Made by a program: the position numbers and the translations under genes
Source: Synechococcus sp. UW140
GTDB lineage: Bacteria; Cyanobacteriota; Cyanobacteriia; PCC-6307; Cyanobiaceae
Length of the DNA: 62,992 nucleotides
Direction: 5' to 3'
Assembly (NCBI GenBank): GCA_945875915.1
Contig: CAMCMT010000013.1
Coordinates: 1-62,992, forward strand
Shown: piece after piece, positions 1 to 9,685 of the stretch
How positions within the stretch are numbered: position 1 is the first letter of the stretch
How the letters are laid out: every line of letters begins with the position of its first letter
The notes under the pieces: model-generated
What the model was told of the DNA's origin: nothing
The model's input: the letters and a program-made list of their open reading frames with translations, nothing else
Databases searched by the model: none

Positions 1-2366
1 TTGTTGAAGTTGCGGGTGCTGGTGGAGAACACGGTGGTGTTGTCTTCGACCCGGGCCTGGTTGCCCATGCAGAGGGAGCAGCCGGGCATCTCCATGCGGG
101 AGCCCGCCTTTTCAAAGATGGCGTAATAGCCCTCGGTTTTGAGCATCTCCTCGTCCATGCGGGTGGGCGGGCAGACCCACAGCTGGGCCTCATTGGTTCC
201 CTGACCCTCGAGCACCTTGGCGGCGGCCCGGTAGTGGCCGATGTTGGTCATGCAGGAGCCGATGAACACCTCATCCACTGGCGTGCCGGCCTCGTCTGAG
301 AGCAGTTTGACGTTGTCGGGATCGTTGGGGCAGGCCAGGATCGGCTCGGTGATGTCATCGAGGTTGATCTCGATCACGGCGGCGTACTCGGCGTCGGCAT
401 CGGCCTCCAGCAGCACCGGATTGGCCAGCCAGGCCTCCATCGCCTTGATGCGGCGGGCCATGGTGCGGGCATCGCTATAGCCGCGGGCAATCATGTTCTT
501 GAGCAGGGCCACATTGCTGCGCAGGTATTCACTCACTGTCTCCACCGACAGCTTGATCGTGCTGCCGGCGCAGGAGCGCTCCGCCGTGGCATCGGTGAGT
601 TCAAAGGCCTGCTCGAGTTTGAGGTCGGGCAGCCCCTCGATTTCCATGATGCGGCCGCTGAAGATGTTGATCTTGCCGGCCTTGGCCACGGTGAGCAGCC
701 CCTGCTGGATCGCCACATAGGGAATGGCGTTGACCACATCGCGCAGGGTCACGCCCGGTTGCAAGGAGCCGGAAAAGCGCACCAACACCGATTCCGGCAT
801 GTCCAGGGGCATGGCGCCGATGGCGGCGGCGAAGGCCACCAGGCCCGAGCCGGCCGGGAAGGAGATGCCCAGGGGGAAGCGGGTGTGGCTGTCGCCACCG
901 GTGCCGACGGTGTCGGGCAGCAGCATGCGGTTGAGCCAGCTGTGGATGATGCCATCGCCCGGGCGCAGGGCGACGCCGCCGCGGGAGCTGATGAAATCGG
1001 GCAGTTCGGCGTGGGTCTTGAGGTCCACCGGCTTGGGATAGGCGGCGGTGTGGCAGAAGCTCTGCATCACCAGATCGGCCGAAAAGCCCAGGCAGGCCAG
1101 CTCCTTCATCTCATCGCGGGTCATGGGCCCGGTGGTGTCCTGGGAGCCCACGGTGGTCATCAGCGGTTCGCAGCTGGTGCCGGGCCGCACGCCCTCCAGG
1201 CCGCAGGCCTTGCCCACCATCTTCTGGGCCAGGGTGAAGCCCTTGCCCGTGTCGGCCGGGGCGCTGGGGCGGATGAACAGATCACTGGGGCCCAGGCCCA
1301 GCTGGCTGCGCACCTTGTCGGTGAGGGAGCGGCCAATCAGCAGGGGAATGCGGCCGCCGGCGCGCACCTCATCGGCGATCGTGCTGGGCTTGAGCTCGAA
1401 GCGGGCCACAATCTCGCCGGCGCCAGCCTGGCCGGCCGCCCGCTCGATCGTGCCGGCGTAGGGGCGAATCGTGATCACATCGCCCGAGTTCAGGGCCGAC
1501 ACATCACATTCAATCGGCAGGGCGCCGGAGTCTTCGGCGGTGTTGAAAAAGATCGGCGCAATCTTGCCGCCCAACACCACACCGCCACTGCGCTTGTTCG
1601 GCACGTGGGGGATGTCGGTGCCGGTGTGCCAGAGCACGGAATTGATTGCCGACTTGCGCGAGCTGCCCGTGCCCACCACATCGCCCACGTAGGCGACGGG
1701 ATGGCCCTGCTGCTTGAGCTGGCTGATCAGCTCCAGGCCGCCGGGCATGCGGGTTTCCAGCATCGCCATGGCGTGCAGGGGGATGTCCGGGCGGGTGGTG
1801 GCGTGGGTGGCCGGCGAGAGGTCGTCGGTGTTGGTTTCGCCCTCCACCTTGAACACGGTGACGGTGATCTCTGCGGGCAGCTCCGGCTTGGCGGTGAACC
1901 ATTCAGCGGCGGCCCAGCTGTCCACCACCTGTTTGGCGTAGGCGTTGGTTTCGGCCAGCTCCAGCACGTCGTGGAAGGCGTCGTACACCAGCAACGTGCG
2001 GCTCAGGCCCGTGGCGGCGGCGCTGGCGATGGCCGGATCGCCATGGGAGAGCAGGGCGATCAGGGCGCTGACGTTGTAGCCGCCGATCATGGTGGCGAGC
2101 AGGCGCACCGCCTCCAGGGGGCTCACCAGGGGGCTGGTGCTGCTGCCCTGGGCCACGGCGCTCAGCCAGGTGGCCTTCACATAGGCGGCCTCATCCACCC
2201 CCGGCGGGATGCGTTCGCCCAGCAGGTGCAGCAGCACGCCCTCTTCGCCGGCGGGCGGCGCCTGCAGCAGCTCGGTGAGGGCCTGGGCCTGCTCCGCCGA
2301 CAGGGGTAGCGGCGGCACACCCTGGGCTTCCCGTTCCAGGGCGGCCAGGCGATAGGCGCTGAGCAT
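1..2366 (-). CDS. acnB: Aconitate hydratase B (partial, C-terminus beyond left edge)
   Basis: Catalyses citrate to isocitrate through cis-aconitate in the cytosol, feeding 2-oxoglutarate, the carbon skeleton for ammonium assimilation. About 788 codons are present of a family length near 860, so roughly 75 C-terminal residues are missing. The B-type order is visible: helical N-terminal domain, swivel domain, then catalytic domains. All three [4Fe-4S] cysteines are seen, one in [11 protein letters not shown] and two in [11 protein letters not shown], as is [14 protein letters not shown]. The chosen ATG has a GGAGG eight bases upstream and begins MLSAYR as in relatives; in-frame starts also exist at 2381, 2396 and 2408. 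It diverges from the DAHP synthase gene across a long inverted repeat. Confidence 0.95.
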   Translation of the reverse strand, partial: MLSAYRLAALEREAQGVPPLPLSAEQAQALTELLQAPPAGEEGVLLHLLGERIPPGVDEAAYVKATWLSAVAQGSSTSPLVSPLEAVRLLATMIGGYNVSALIALLSHGDPAIASAAATGLSRTLLVYDAFHDVLELAETNAYAKQVVDSWAAAEWFTAKPELPAEITVTVFKVEGETNTDDLSPATHATTRPDIPLHAMAMLETRMPGGLELISQLKQQGHPVAYVGDVVGTGSSRKSAINSVLWHTGTDIPHVPNKRSGGVVLGGKIAPIFFNTAEDSGALPIECDVSALNSGDVITIRPYAGTIERAAGQAGAGEIVARFELKPSTIADEVRAGGRIPLLIGRSLTDKVRSQLGLGPSDLFIRPSAPADTGKGFTLAQKMVGKACGLEGVRPGTSCEPLMTTVGSQDTTGPMTRDEMKELACLGFSADLVMQSFCHTAAYPKPVDLKTHAELPDFISSRGGVALRPGDGIIHSWLNRMLLPDTVGTGGDSHTRFPLGISFPAGSGLVAFAAAIGAMPLDMPESVLVRFSGSLQPGVTLRDVVNAIPYVAIQQGLLTVAKAGKINIFSGRIMEIEGLPDLKLEQAFELTDATAERSCAGSTIKLSVETVSEYLRSNVALLKNMIARGYSDARTMARRIKAMEAWLANPVLLEADADAEYAAVIEINLDDITEPILACPNDPDNVKLLSDEAGTPVDEVFIGSCMTNIGHYRAAAKVLEGQGTNEAQLWVCPPTRMDEEMLKTEGYYAIFEKAGSRMEMPGCSLCMGNQARVEDNTTVFSTSTRNFN

Positions 2367-2422
2367 GCCGGAGGCCTCCATCGGGATGGGATTCACAGAT
2401 CCATCCATTCTTCTTGGCCGCG

Positions 2423-2462
2423 GGGCCGGCCTTTGGTGGCGATCGTTGCCAAAGGCCGGCCC
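2423..2462. repeat. 14-bp perfect inverted repeat between acnB and DAHP synthase gene
   Basis: The arm at 2423-2436 (GGGCCGGCCTTTGG) is the exact reverse complement of 2449-2462, with a 12-base spacer that contains GGCGATCG. It lies between two divergent genes, about 57 bp upstream of the acnB start and 63 bp upstream of the aroF-type start. There is no T-run on either side, so it does not look like an ordinary terminator. A dyad operator or an RNA hairpin in one 5' leader are both possible; this is inference. Confidence 0.7.
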
Positions 2463-2525
2463 AAACCCGACCCATTTCGTAGGCTGGATTGATCCCACCA
2501 GCTGTTGCAGCGCCCGCCTCCGGCC

Positions 2526-3596
2526 ATGATCCCCACCTCCGATTTGCACGTGGTGGAAACCCGGCCGTTGGTTCCCCCCGCCCTGCTTCACCGGGACCTG
2601 CCCTTAAGCGAGCGCTCCGTCGCCACGGTGCAGGGGGCCCGCGAGCGGATCAAGGCGATCCTGCGCGGCGACGACCCGCGGCTACTGGTGATCGTCGGCC
2701 CCTGCTCGGTCCACGACGTGGCCGCCGCTAAGGAGTACGCCAGCGCCATCGCCGCCGAGCAGGCGCTCCACAAGGACCAGCTCGAAGTGGTGATGCGGGT
2801 CTATTTCGAGAAGCCGCGCACCACCGTGGGCTGGAAGGGCCTGATTAACGATCCCCACCTCAACGGCAGCTACGACATCAACACCGGCCTGCGCCTGGCC
2901 CGGGAACTGCTGCTGCACCTGGCCGAACTGGGCCTGCCGGCAGCCACCGAACTGCTCGATCCGGTGGTGCCCCAATACATCGCCGACCTGATCAGCTGGA
3001 CGGCAATTGGCGCCCGCACCACCGAAAGCCAGACCCACCGGGAAATGGCCTCGGGGCTATCCATGCCGATCGGCTTCAAAAACGGCACCGATGGCAGTGC
3101 GATCACGGCGATCAATGCCATGGAGGCCGCCGCCCGCCCCCACCATTTCCTTGGCATCAACCACGAAGGCCAAGCCGCCATCGTCACCACCACCGGCAAC
3201 CCCGATGGCCACCTGGTGCTGCGCGGCGGCAAGAGCGGCACCAATTACCACGCCGAAGCCGTGCAGGAAGCAGCAGAAGCCCTGGCCAAGGACGGCCTGC
3301 CGCCCCGGCTGATGGTGGATTGCAGCCACGGCAATTCCAACAAGGATTACCGGCGCCAGGGCGTGGTGGCCACCCAGGTGGGTGAGCAGCTGGTGGCGGG
3401 ATCGCGCCACATCATGGGCGTGATGATCGAAAGCCACCTGGTGGCCGGCAACCAGAAGATCCCCTCAGACCTCTCCCAGCTCACCTACGGCCAGAGCATC
3501 ACCGACGCCTGCATCGACCTGGCGTCCACCCGGGAGGTGCTTGCCGGCCTGGCAGAAGCAATGGCCACGGCCCAACGGGGTCTGGTCAAGGCCTGA
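2526..3596 (+). CDS. 3-deoxy-7-phosphoheptulonate (DAHP) synthase, type I
   Basis: Condenses phosphoenolpyruvate with erythrose 4-phosphate in the first step of the shikimate pathway, in the cytosol. The 356-residue product has the class I motifs VGPCSVHD near residue 60, [16 protein letters not shown] near 165, GFKNGTDG and [10 protein letters not shown], and matches the AroF/AroG/AroH-type length. I prefer the ATG at 2526 ([15 protein letters not shown]) over one 21 bases upstream because relatives begin there. Which feedback class (Phe, Tyr or Trp sensitive) it belongs to cannot be read from the sequence. Its last 11 bases overlap the end of the convergent membrane kinase gene. Confidence 0.93.
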   Translation: MIPTSDLHVVETRPLVPPALLHRDLPLSERSVATVQGARERIKAILRGDDPRLLVIVGPCSVHDVAAAKEYASAIAAEQALHKDQLEVVMRVYFEKPRTTVGWKGLINDPHLNGSYDINTGLRLARELLLHLAELGLPAATELLDPVVPQYIADLISWTAIGARTTESQTHREMASGLSMPIGFKNGTDGSAITAINAMEAAARPHHFLGINHEGQAAIVTTTGNPDGHLVLRGGKSGTNYHAEAVQEAAEALAKDGLPPRLMVDCSHGNSNKDYRRQGVVATQVGEQLVAGSRHIMGVMIESHLVAGNQKIPSDLSQLTYGQSITDACIDLASTREVLAGLAEAMATAQRGLVKA

Positions 3597-4329
3597 GCAG
3601 GCTCCAGAGCAGGCCCACCGCCAGGGGCACGCTCAAGTTGTCGAGGCCATAGGCGCTGAGCTGCTCCAGGCCAACGGCCAGCGCCGTGATCAGAAGGATT
3701 GCGAGGGCCGCCTGGGGCGGACCGGCCGCCGCCCAGTGCGCCAAGCCCGATCCCGATCCAGCGCCCGCAGGCCCCTGCAGGCTCCAAAGCAGGCCCAACA
3801 CAGTGGCACTGGCGATCGCCATCGCACTGGTGCCCACCAGGGATTTGCGCTGGCCAAGCAGGCTCCAGCTGGGGGATCGCACCAGGGGTCCCAGCAGGCC
3901 GGCCAGGCCATCACCAAAGGCCATCACCAGCACCCCGGCGGCCACGGCAGCGGGCTGGGCGGGCCAAAACAGGGCCAACAGCACGGTGATCGAAGCGCCG
4001 TAGGCGACCGTGCCGTAGCTGGGTCGGCCCACGTCCTCCACCGCTGGTAGCAGGCGAAAGCGATGGTTCAGGGCCGTGAGCAGGGTCACCGCCGCCGCCG
4101 CCGGCAAGGCGATCCCGCGCTCGATCTGCAGGGCCCAGGCGAGCAACACCACTGGGCCAGTGCCCATGTGAACCAGCTTGCGGCTCCACTCCCGCTGCTC
4201 GGGCCAACGGCGGCGCACCAGCAGGGCCAGGGCCAGAAGCCCAGCCAAATAGAGGACCACCACGGCAATCGCCAGGCTCTGGCCCTGGGGGCCGGATCCA
4301 GCCGCCCTAACCAGCTCAGGACTTACCAA
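3586..4329 (-). CDS. Phytol kinase / dolichol kinase family membrane protein (VTE5-like)
   Basis: A 247-residue polytopic membrane protein with about six or seven hydrophobic segments. It carries RKLVHMGTGPVV near residue 50 and the acidic MAFGDGLAGLLG motif near 140, both typical of the CTP-dependent phytol/dolichol kinase and CDP-diglyceride family. In cyanobacteria, members of this family phosphorylate phytol released from chlorophyll for tocopherol or chlorophyll salvage, so phytol kinase is the likely role; the substrate is inferred. The start is a TTG 25 bases after the sigma factor stop, on the same strand. The 3' end overlaps the convergent DAHP synthase gene by 11 bp. Confidence 0.8.
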   Translation of the reverse strand: MVSPELVRAAGSGPQGQSLAIAVVVLYLAGLLALALLVRRRWPEQREWSRKLVHMGTGPVVLLAWALQIERGIALPAAAAVTLLTALNHRFRLLPAVEDVGRPSYGTVAYGASITVLLALFWPAQPAAVAAGVLVMAFGDGLAGLLGPLVRSPSWSLLGQRKSLVGTSAMAIASATVLGLLWSLQGPAGAGSGSGLAHWAAAGPPQAALAILLITALAVGLEQLSAYGLDNLSVPLAVGLLWSLLRP

Positions 4330-4354
4330 CCGTCTGCGCTTCAGCCAGCGTTGA

Positions 4355-5395
4355 TCATGCCGCCCGCTCGAAGTTGGTCATCATCCGCAGCTTCAAGATC
4401 GCCTTGGCTTCCAGCTGGCGCACCCTCTCGCGGGACACATTGATCTGACGGCCAATTTCGGCCAGGGTAAGGGGCTCACTGCCCTCCAGACCAAAGCGCA
4501 TTTTGATGATTTTTTGTTCCCGTTCGTTGAGCTGGGACAGCCAGTTGCCGAGGTGCTCCTTCTGCAGCGTGCGGTCCATCGAATCCATCGATTCGCCGCT
4601 GGCGGGATCGGCGATCAGCTCGCCCAGGGTGCTGCGGTCCTCTTCGCCGCGGGCATGGGCATCGAGGGAGGCGCAGGGGGCGCTCTGGGAAATTAGATCT
4701 TCCAGCTCCTGGGGCGGCATGCCCATGGCATGGGCCAGTTCCAGCCGGTAGGGCTGACGGCCCAGGCGATGGGACAGCTCCCGGCTGATGCGCCGCATCT
4801 TCGAGAGTTTTTCGCTCACATGGATCGGCAGGCGGATTGTGCGCGCGCTGTTGTCGATGGCCCGGGTCATGCCCTGGCGAATCCACCAATAGGCATAGGT
4901 GGAAAATTTGTAGCCCATGGCCGGGTCGAACTTATCAACAGCCCGCTCCAAGCCGATCGCCCCTTCCTGCACTAGATCAAGCAGCTCTAGGCCCTGGTTC
5001 TGATACTTTTTAGCGACGCTAACAACGAGTCGCAGGTTGGCGGCCATCATGCGATTCCGGGCCCGGGTGCCCATGCGGATTTGGTGGCGCTGGCGGGGGG
5101 TGATCTGGTCGGCCGGCAATTCCCGCAGCTGCTTCATCGCCTGCACGTGGTGGGCGAGTTCGATTTCTTCGGCGGGGGTAAGCAAGGGAACACGGCCGAT
5201 CGTGCTCAGATACCAGCCGACCGAATCAGCCCCTAGTCGGCCACCTTGGCGACTGGCTACAGCTTTGGCCTGGGCAGATTTGCGGGCTGGCGCCGATTGG
5301 CGAGGTGCCGATTTTTCTGACGGCGAATGCCGCAAATGCCCGGGAGATAACTCCTGAGGGGGTGAAGACCCCGCGGAATGCTGAGGTATCCCCAT
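4355..5395 (-). CDS. Group 2 sigma-70 factor (RpoD/SigA-like, non-primary)
   Basis: A 346-residue alternative sigma factor that directs RNA polymerase to promoters resembling the housekeeping class. After a basic low-complexity N-terminus of about 55 residues come region 1.2 (VGWYLSTIGRVPLLTPAEE), region 2 with LLDLVQEGAIGLERAVDKFD and YAYWWIRQ, region 3, and a region 4 helix-turn-helix (LAEIGRQINVSRERVRQLEA). Its length and the lack of a long region 1.1 put it with cyanobacterial group 2 factors (SigB-SigE), not primary SigA. The ATG has an excellent AAGGAGG nine bases upstream. It lies downstream of ppk1 across 175 bp; which regulon it serves is not visible. Confidence 0.93.
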   Translation of the reverse strand: MGIPQHSAGSSPPQELSPGHLRHSPSEKSAPRQSAPARKSAQAKAVASRQGGRLGADSVGWYLSTIGRVPLLTPAEEIELAHHVQAMKQLRELPADQITPRQRHQIRMGTRARNRMMAANLRLVVSVAKKYQNQGLELLDLVQEGAIGLERAVDKFDPAMGYKFSTYAYWWIRQGMTRAIDNSARTIRLPIHVSEKLSKMRRISRELSHRLGRQPYRLELAHAMGMPPQELEDLISQSAPCASLDAHARGEEDRSTLGELIADPASGESMDSMDRTLQKEHLGNWLSQLNEREQKIIKMRFGLEGSEPLTLAEIGRQINVSRERVRQLEAKAILKLRMMTNFERAA

Positions 5396-5570
5396 GACCC
5401 CCTGCCTCCTTATTCAATTTTGCCCGAATGTAGCACCAAGACGCAATCAGCAAGGGTGTCAAATCGGAAAGGTTTCTCGGTTCAGCCCTGCTTTTTGCTG
5501 ATTTGCCCATCTGGCACCCGTCGCCGACAGCATATCTGGCCATTTTGCGCAGCCCATGGGTTGATCGAGG

Positions 5571-7706
5571 TCAGGACTCCGGCACCGCAAGAGTGCGCCA
5601 ACCCTGCATCAACTCATCTTGAATCCCATGCATCTCAGACTCGGGCTGACGCTGGCTAAACTGGCCATCAGGGGCCATATCCCAGGCGCTGCAGTTGTCG
5701 GCCAGGTAGGCATTCAGGAGATTTTGTAGTTGTTGACGCAGAATTGGCTCCTCGATTGGGGTAACTGCTTCGACCCGTCGATCTAGGTTGCGGGGCATCC
5801 AGTCAGCGCTGCCGAGATACAGCTCATCATCGCCGCCGTTGGTAAACCAGAACACCCTTGAATGTTCGAGAAAGCGGCCAATCACGCTCGAAACACGGAT
5901 ATTGTCGCTGATCCCGGCTAGCCCAGGCCGCAGGCTGCACATGCCCCGCACCAGCAGGTCGATCGACACGCCGGCCTGGGAGGCGGCATAGAGCCGCTGG
6001 ATGATGCGGGGATCCACCAAGGAATTCATCTTGGCCTTGATCTGGGCCGGCCGGCCGGCCTGGGCATGGGCCGTTTCCCGTTCGATCAGGGCCTCCATGC
6101 CGTTGCGCAGGGTTACGGGGGCCACCAGCAGCTTGCGGAAGCTCTGCTGTTTGGAGAAGCCGGTGAGGTAGTTGAACAGCTCGGCCAGGTCCTGGCCCAG
6201 CTCCGGCCTGGCCGTGAGCAGGCCCAGGTCGGTGTAGAGGTTGGAGGTTTTTGAGTTGTAGTTGCCCGTGCCGATGTGGGCGTAGCTGCGCAGCCGGTCC
6301 TTTTCCTTGCGCACCACCAGGGTCACCTTGGTGTGGGTCTTGAGGCCCAGCACCCCATACACCACATGGACACCGGAGCGCTCCAGCTGGCGGGCCCACT
6401 GGATGTTGTTGTCCTCGTCGAAGCGGGCCTTGAGCTCCACCAGGGTCATCACCTGCTTGCCGTTTTCGGCCGCCCGGATCAGGGCGGCGATGATCGGCGA
6501 GTTCTTGGAGGTGCGATAGAGGGTCATCTTGATCGCCAACACCGAGGGGTCATCGGCGGCCTGGTTGATGAACTCCTCCACCGAGGTGGAGAACAAATCA
6601 AAGGGATGGCAGAGCAACACATCGCCGCGGCGCAGCACCGAGAAAATGCTTCGAAATTCCTCCGGCTTGATCGAGCCATCGTCGAGTTGGCTCTTCTGGG
6701 CCCGGGCCAGGGCTGGGGCCGTGCGGCCCATGAAGGGCCTGTCCTTCAGCTGGGGCAGGGGCACCGCCTGCAGGCTCATCAGGTCATCGAGGCCGAGGGG
6801 ACCATTGATCCGGTAAAGGTCCTGGGGCTCCACCGCCGTGCCTTCAATCAGCAGGTCCACCACCTCCTGGGGCATCTCGTTGGCCACCTCCAGGCGCACC
6901 ACCTCACCACCTAGGCGGCGTTTGCGCAGGCCCTCCTGCAGGGCCAGCATCAGGTCGTCGGCTTCGAGATCCCGCAGTTCCAGGTCGGCGTCGCGGGTGA
7001 CGCGGAAGAAGTAGTGGCCCTCCACCACCATGCCCGGGAAGAGGCGCTGCAGGTTGAAAGACACCACCTGCTCTAGGGGGACGGCGGTGAACACCGGCGC
7101 TGGACGGCGTTCGCAGAGGTCGGTGGGAATCTGCACAAACCGGGGCAGGTTCTTCTGGGGCACCTTGATCCGGGCAAACTGAAGATGGCCCGTGTCGGGA
7201 TCGCGGATTAGGGCGGCGATGTTGAGGCTGAGGTTACTAATAAAGGGAAAGGGATGGGCCGGATCCACCGCCAGGGGCGTGAGGACCGGAAAGATCGCCT
7301 CATTGAAATAGGTATTGACCCAATCTTTTTGATTGCTATTCAACTGTTCGTAGTCGAGCAGCTGCACACCATGGTCAAACAGCTGGTGTTTGAGATAGAG
7401 GCGATAGTGGGCCTGCTGCTGGTCCAAAAGGGGTTGCAGCGCCGCCTGGATGTGGTCGAGCTGCTCCTGGGGCGTCAGGCCGTCATCGCTGAGGGTGGTG
7501 ATGCCGTGCTCCACCTGGGACTTCAGCGAAGCCACCCTCACCATGAAGAACTCATCGAGGTTGTTGCTAAAAATGGCGCTGAACTTGGCCTGCTCCAGCA
7601 GGGGCGTGTGTTCATCCAGGGCCAGGGCAAGCACCCGCTGGTTGAAGGCAATCCAAGCCAGCTCCCGATTGATGTAGAGCTCGGGGGGCAGAACGGGGTG
7701 GCTCAT
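5571..7706 (-). CDS. ppk1: Polyphosphate kinase 1
   Basis: Reversibly transfers the gamma-phosphate of ATP to polyphosphate, making the cell's phosphate and energy store. The 711-residue protein has the full PPK1 architecture, starting with the helical N-domain (LYINRELAWIAFNQRVLAL). The first catalytic domain carries the phospho-accepting histidine in YAHIGTGNYNSKTSNLYTD near residue 470. The last domain carries LYLGSADWMPRNLDRRVE near residue 630. Length and motifs are normal for the family. It is the first gene of a same-strand run that continues to the sigma factor and phytol kinase genes. No Pho box was recognised in the 129 bp upstream. Confidence 0.97.
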   Translation of the reverse strand: MSHPVLPPELYINRELAWIAFNQRVLALALDEHTPLLEQAKFSAIFSNNLDEFFMVRVASLKSQVEHGITTLSDDGLTPQEQLDHIQAALQPLLDQQQAHYRLYLKHQLFDHGVQLLDYEQLNSNQKDWVNTYFNEAIFPVLTPLAVDPAHPFPFISNLSLNIAALIRDPDTGHLQFARIKVPQKNLPRFVQIPTDLCERRPAPVFTAVPLEQVVSFNLQRLFPGMVVEGHYFFRVTRDADLELRDLEADDLMLALQEGLRKRRLGGEVVRLEVANEMPQEVVDLLIEGTAVEPQDLYRINGPLGLDDLMSLQAVPLPQLKDRPFMGRTAPALARAQKSQLDDGSIKPEEFRSIFSVLRRGDVLLCHPFDLFSTSVEEFINQAADDPSVLAIKMTLYRTSKNSPIIAALIRAAENGKQVMTLVELKARFDEDNNIQWARQLERSGVHVVYGVLGLKTHTKVTLVVRKEKDRLRSYAHIGTGNYNSKTSNLYTDLGLLTARPELGQDLAELFNYLTGFSKQQSFRKLLVAPVTLRNGMEALIERETAHAQAGRPAQIKAKMNSLVDPRIIQRLYAASQAGVSIDLLVRGMCSLRPGLAGISDNIRVSSVIGRFLEHSRVFWFTNGGDDELYLGSADWMPRNLDRRVEAVTPIEEPILRQQLQNLLNAYLADNCSAWDMAPDGQFSQRQPESEMHGIQDELMQGWRTLAVPES

Positions 7707-7835
7707 TGTTGTTCAGCCTTGCTTGGGAGGATAGGAAAAGGATGGGCTGGCCAAATGCAGTCAGCTGGTTCAATGGGAGCTTGACTGATCAGGATCAGGC
7801 TGATTGGGCCCACCCATTAAGGAAAGCATTCCTAT

Positions 7836-9089
7836 TTAGGTGGTTCTGTGTTCGCCTGTCTTGACACCGGGCAAACCGCCGGCCACCAGGATTGCCACAC
7901 CAATCAGCAGCAGGACCCCCAGCCAGAAGGGACTGCGTTGGCCGACGAGTTCATAGGCCGCACCAGCAAGGGGTGGCCCCAGGAAACTGCCCAGGCTTTG
8001 CAGTCCCTGCAGGCTACCGAGGGCTGCCCCTTGGCCATAGGAATCAAGCCGCCGCGACACCAGGCTGCGCAGGCAGGGGGTGACCAGGCCGGTGCCGAGG
8101 GCCAGCACGGCCACGGCGCCGAACACCACCGGTTGGGCGTTATTTCGGCTGGCCAGGGGAATCAGGCTGCAGCCGACGATCACAAAGCCCAGGCCCGCCA
8201 GGGTGAGGCGCCACTCGCCGAAGCGCTTCACCAGCGGGCCGATCAGCCCCCCCTGCACCACCGTGGCCACCACCCCCACGATTAAGAAGGCGGTGGTGGC
8301 CAGGCCCGGTCCCCAACCGAAGCTCTGTTTGAAATAGAGCACCAGCACGGCGGTGAAGCCGTTGACGGCCAGAAAGAAGAGAAAAAAGGCCAGGCACAGC
8401 CGCCGCACTTCCGGGTTGGTGAACACCCGATGCAGCTGGCTGAAGGGATTGAGCTCGCGCTTGCGCGGCAGGGGCCGCCGGGCCGCCACCGGGTGGGTTT
8501 CCGGCAAGAAGCCGATCACCAGGGCCAGGTTCACCACCGCAAAGCCCATGGCCGCCCACACCGGCAGGGTGACGCCGTAGCCGGCGAGAAAACCGCCGAA
8601 GGCGGGCCCAAGAATGAAGCCCAGGCCAAAGGCCACGCCGAGCAGGCCAAAGGCCTTAGCCCGGTTTTCCGGGGTGGAGATATCGGCCAACACGGCGCCG
8701 GCCGTGGCGGCGGTGCCCCCGCTGGCCCCATCCAGCAGCCGGGCGGCAAACAGCAAGACCAGGGGAATGGCGGTGCCGGCCGCCCAGGGAATTGCGGCCC
8801 AGTTGAGGCTGATCGTGATCGCAAAGAGGCCCAGCCCCAGCACCGAACCGGCCACGCAAACCGTGATCACCGGCTTGCGCCCATAGCGATCACTGAGGGC
8901 GCCGATCAGGGGCGTGACCGTGAACTGGGCTACGGCATAACTGCCCGCCAATAGCCCCAGGGTGCGCGCGTCCTGGGTGAAGCTCGCCAGCAGGAAGGGC
9001 AGCAAGGGAAACACGATGCTCTCCCCCAGCCGGTCGTTGAGCAGGGTGAGGAAGGCGCAGAAGATCGTCGATGGGCGGATCGAACGCAA
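7836..9089 (-). CDS. MFS transporter, tetracycline-resistance-like drug exporter family
   Basis: A 417-residue inner-membrane protein with about 12 hydrophobic segments. The MFS loop motif GALSDRYGRKPV follows segment 2, and LLDGASGGTAATAGAVLADI lies near segments 4-5, which resembles the Tet/multidrug proton antiporter group. A long basic central loop (RRPLPRKREL) separates the two six-helix halves. The substrate cannot be told from the sequence. The chosen start is a TTG. It diverges from moaC with 92 bp between; there is no sign that it belongs to molybdenum metabolism. Confidence 0.85.
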   Translation of the reverse strand: MRSIRPSTIFCAFLTLLNDRLGESIVFPLLPFLLASFTQDARTLGLLAGSYAVAQFTVTPLIGALSDRYGRKPVITVCVAGSVLGLGLFAITISLNWAAIPWAAGTAIPLVLLFAARLLDGASGGTAATAGAVLADISTPENRAKAFGLLGVAFGLGFILGPAFGGFLAGYGVTLPVWAAMGFAVVNLALVIGFLPETHPVAARRPLPRKRELNPFSQLHRVFTNPEVRRLCLAFFLFFLAVNGFTAVLVLYFKQSFGWGPGLATTAFLIVGVVATVVQGGLIGPLVKRFGEWRLTLAGLGFVIVGCSLIPLASRNNAQPVVFGAVAVLALGTGLVTPCLRSLVSRRLDSYGQGAALGSLQGLQSLGSFLGPPLAGAAYELVGQRSPFWLGVLLLIGVAILVAGGLPGVKTGEHRTT

Positions 9090-9181
9090 ACGGGCAGGCC
9101 CAAACTGACTTCAGGCTCCCATGGGAGCGGGCCCAGCTGGGGCTTGGGCTGGGGATGATGGGGCTCACGCTTCGCTGACGG

Positions 9182-9685
9182 ATGAACCACCCCAAGCCCG
9201 TGGAAGCTCCACGCCTGAGCCACCTCACCAGCTCCGGCGAGGTGCACATGGTCGATGTGGCTGATCGGCCGCAAACCCCAAGGGAGGCCGTAGCCGAAGG
9301 GTTCATCCGCATGGAGCCGGCCGTGTTGGCCCTGGTGCTGGAGGGGCGGGCCGCCAAGGGCGATGTGCTGGCGGTGGCCCGGGTGGCGGCGATCCAGGCG
9401 GCTAAGCGCACCTGGGAACTGATCCCCCTCTGCCATCCGATTGCCCTCAGCGGCGTGGGCGTGGTGATCGAGGCCGCTGCGGATGGCTCCGGGCTGCGCC
9501 TGCAGGCCTCGGCCCGCACAATCGGCGCCACCGGGGTGGAGATGGAAGCCCTCACCGCCGTGCAGGTGGGCCTGCTCACCCTCTACGACATGATGAAATC
9601 CGCCGATCCGGCCATGACCATCGGCCCGGTGAGGCTGCTGAGCAAGAGTGGCGGCCGCCATGGGGACTGGCGGCGGGATGGCTGA
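9182..9685 (+). CDS. moaC: Cyclic pyranopterin monophosphate synthase MoaC
   Basis: With MoaA it converts GTP to cyclic pyranopterin monophosphate, the first committed step of molybdenum cofactor synthesis. The 167-residue protein carries the family's HMVDV motif near residue 22, [13 protein letters not shown] near 80, [13 protein letters not shown] near 115 and [12 protein letters not shown] near 138, so the active site is complete. Its stop overlaps the start of moeA (ATGGCTGA), indicating translational coupling. It heads the molybdenum part of the nitrate region; the product is used in NarB. Confidence 0.96.
   Translation: MNHPKPVEAPRLSHLTSSGEVHMVDVADRPQTPREAVAEGFIRMEPAVLALVLEGRAAKGDVLAVARVAAIQAAKRTWELIPLCHPIALSGVGVVIEAAADGSGLRLQASARTIGATGVEMEALTAVQVGLLTLYDMMKSADPAMTIGPVRLLSKSGGRHGDWRRDG

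Noticed and set aside
759-2309. A 516-codon plus-strand open frame opposite acnB
   Set aside because: It is the antisense of acnB in GC-rich DNA, rich in Gly, His, Gln and Ala with no family features, while the minus-strand frame is unmistakably aconitase B.
3812-3819. GCGATCGC and similar copies at 18221, 19062 and 23847
   Set aside because: These are HIP1 palindromes, abundant in many cyanobacterial genomes; useful as a taxonomic hint, not as separate regulatory sites.
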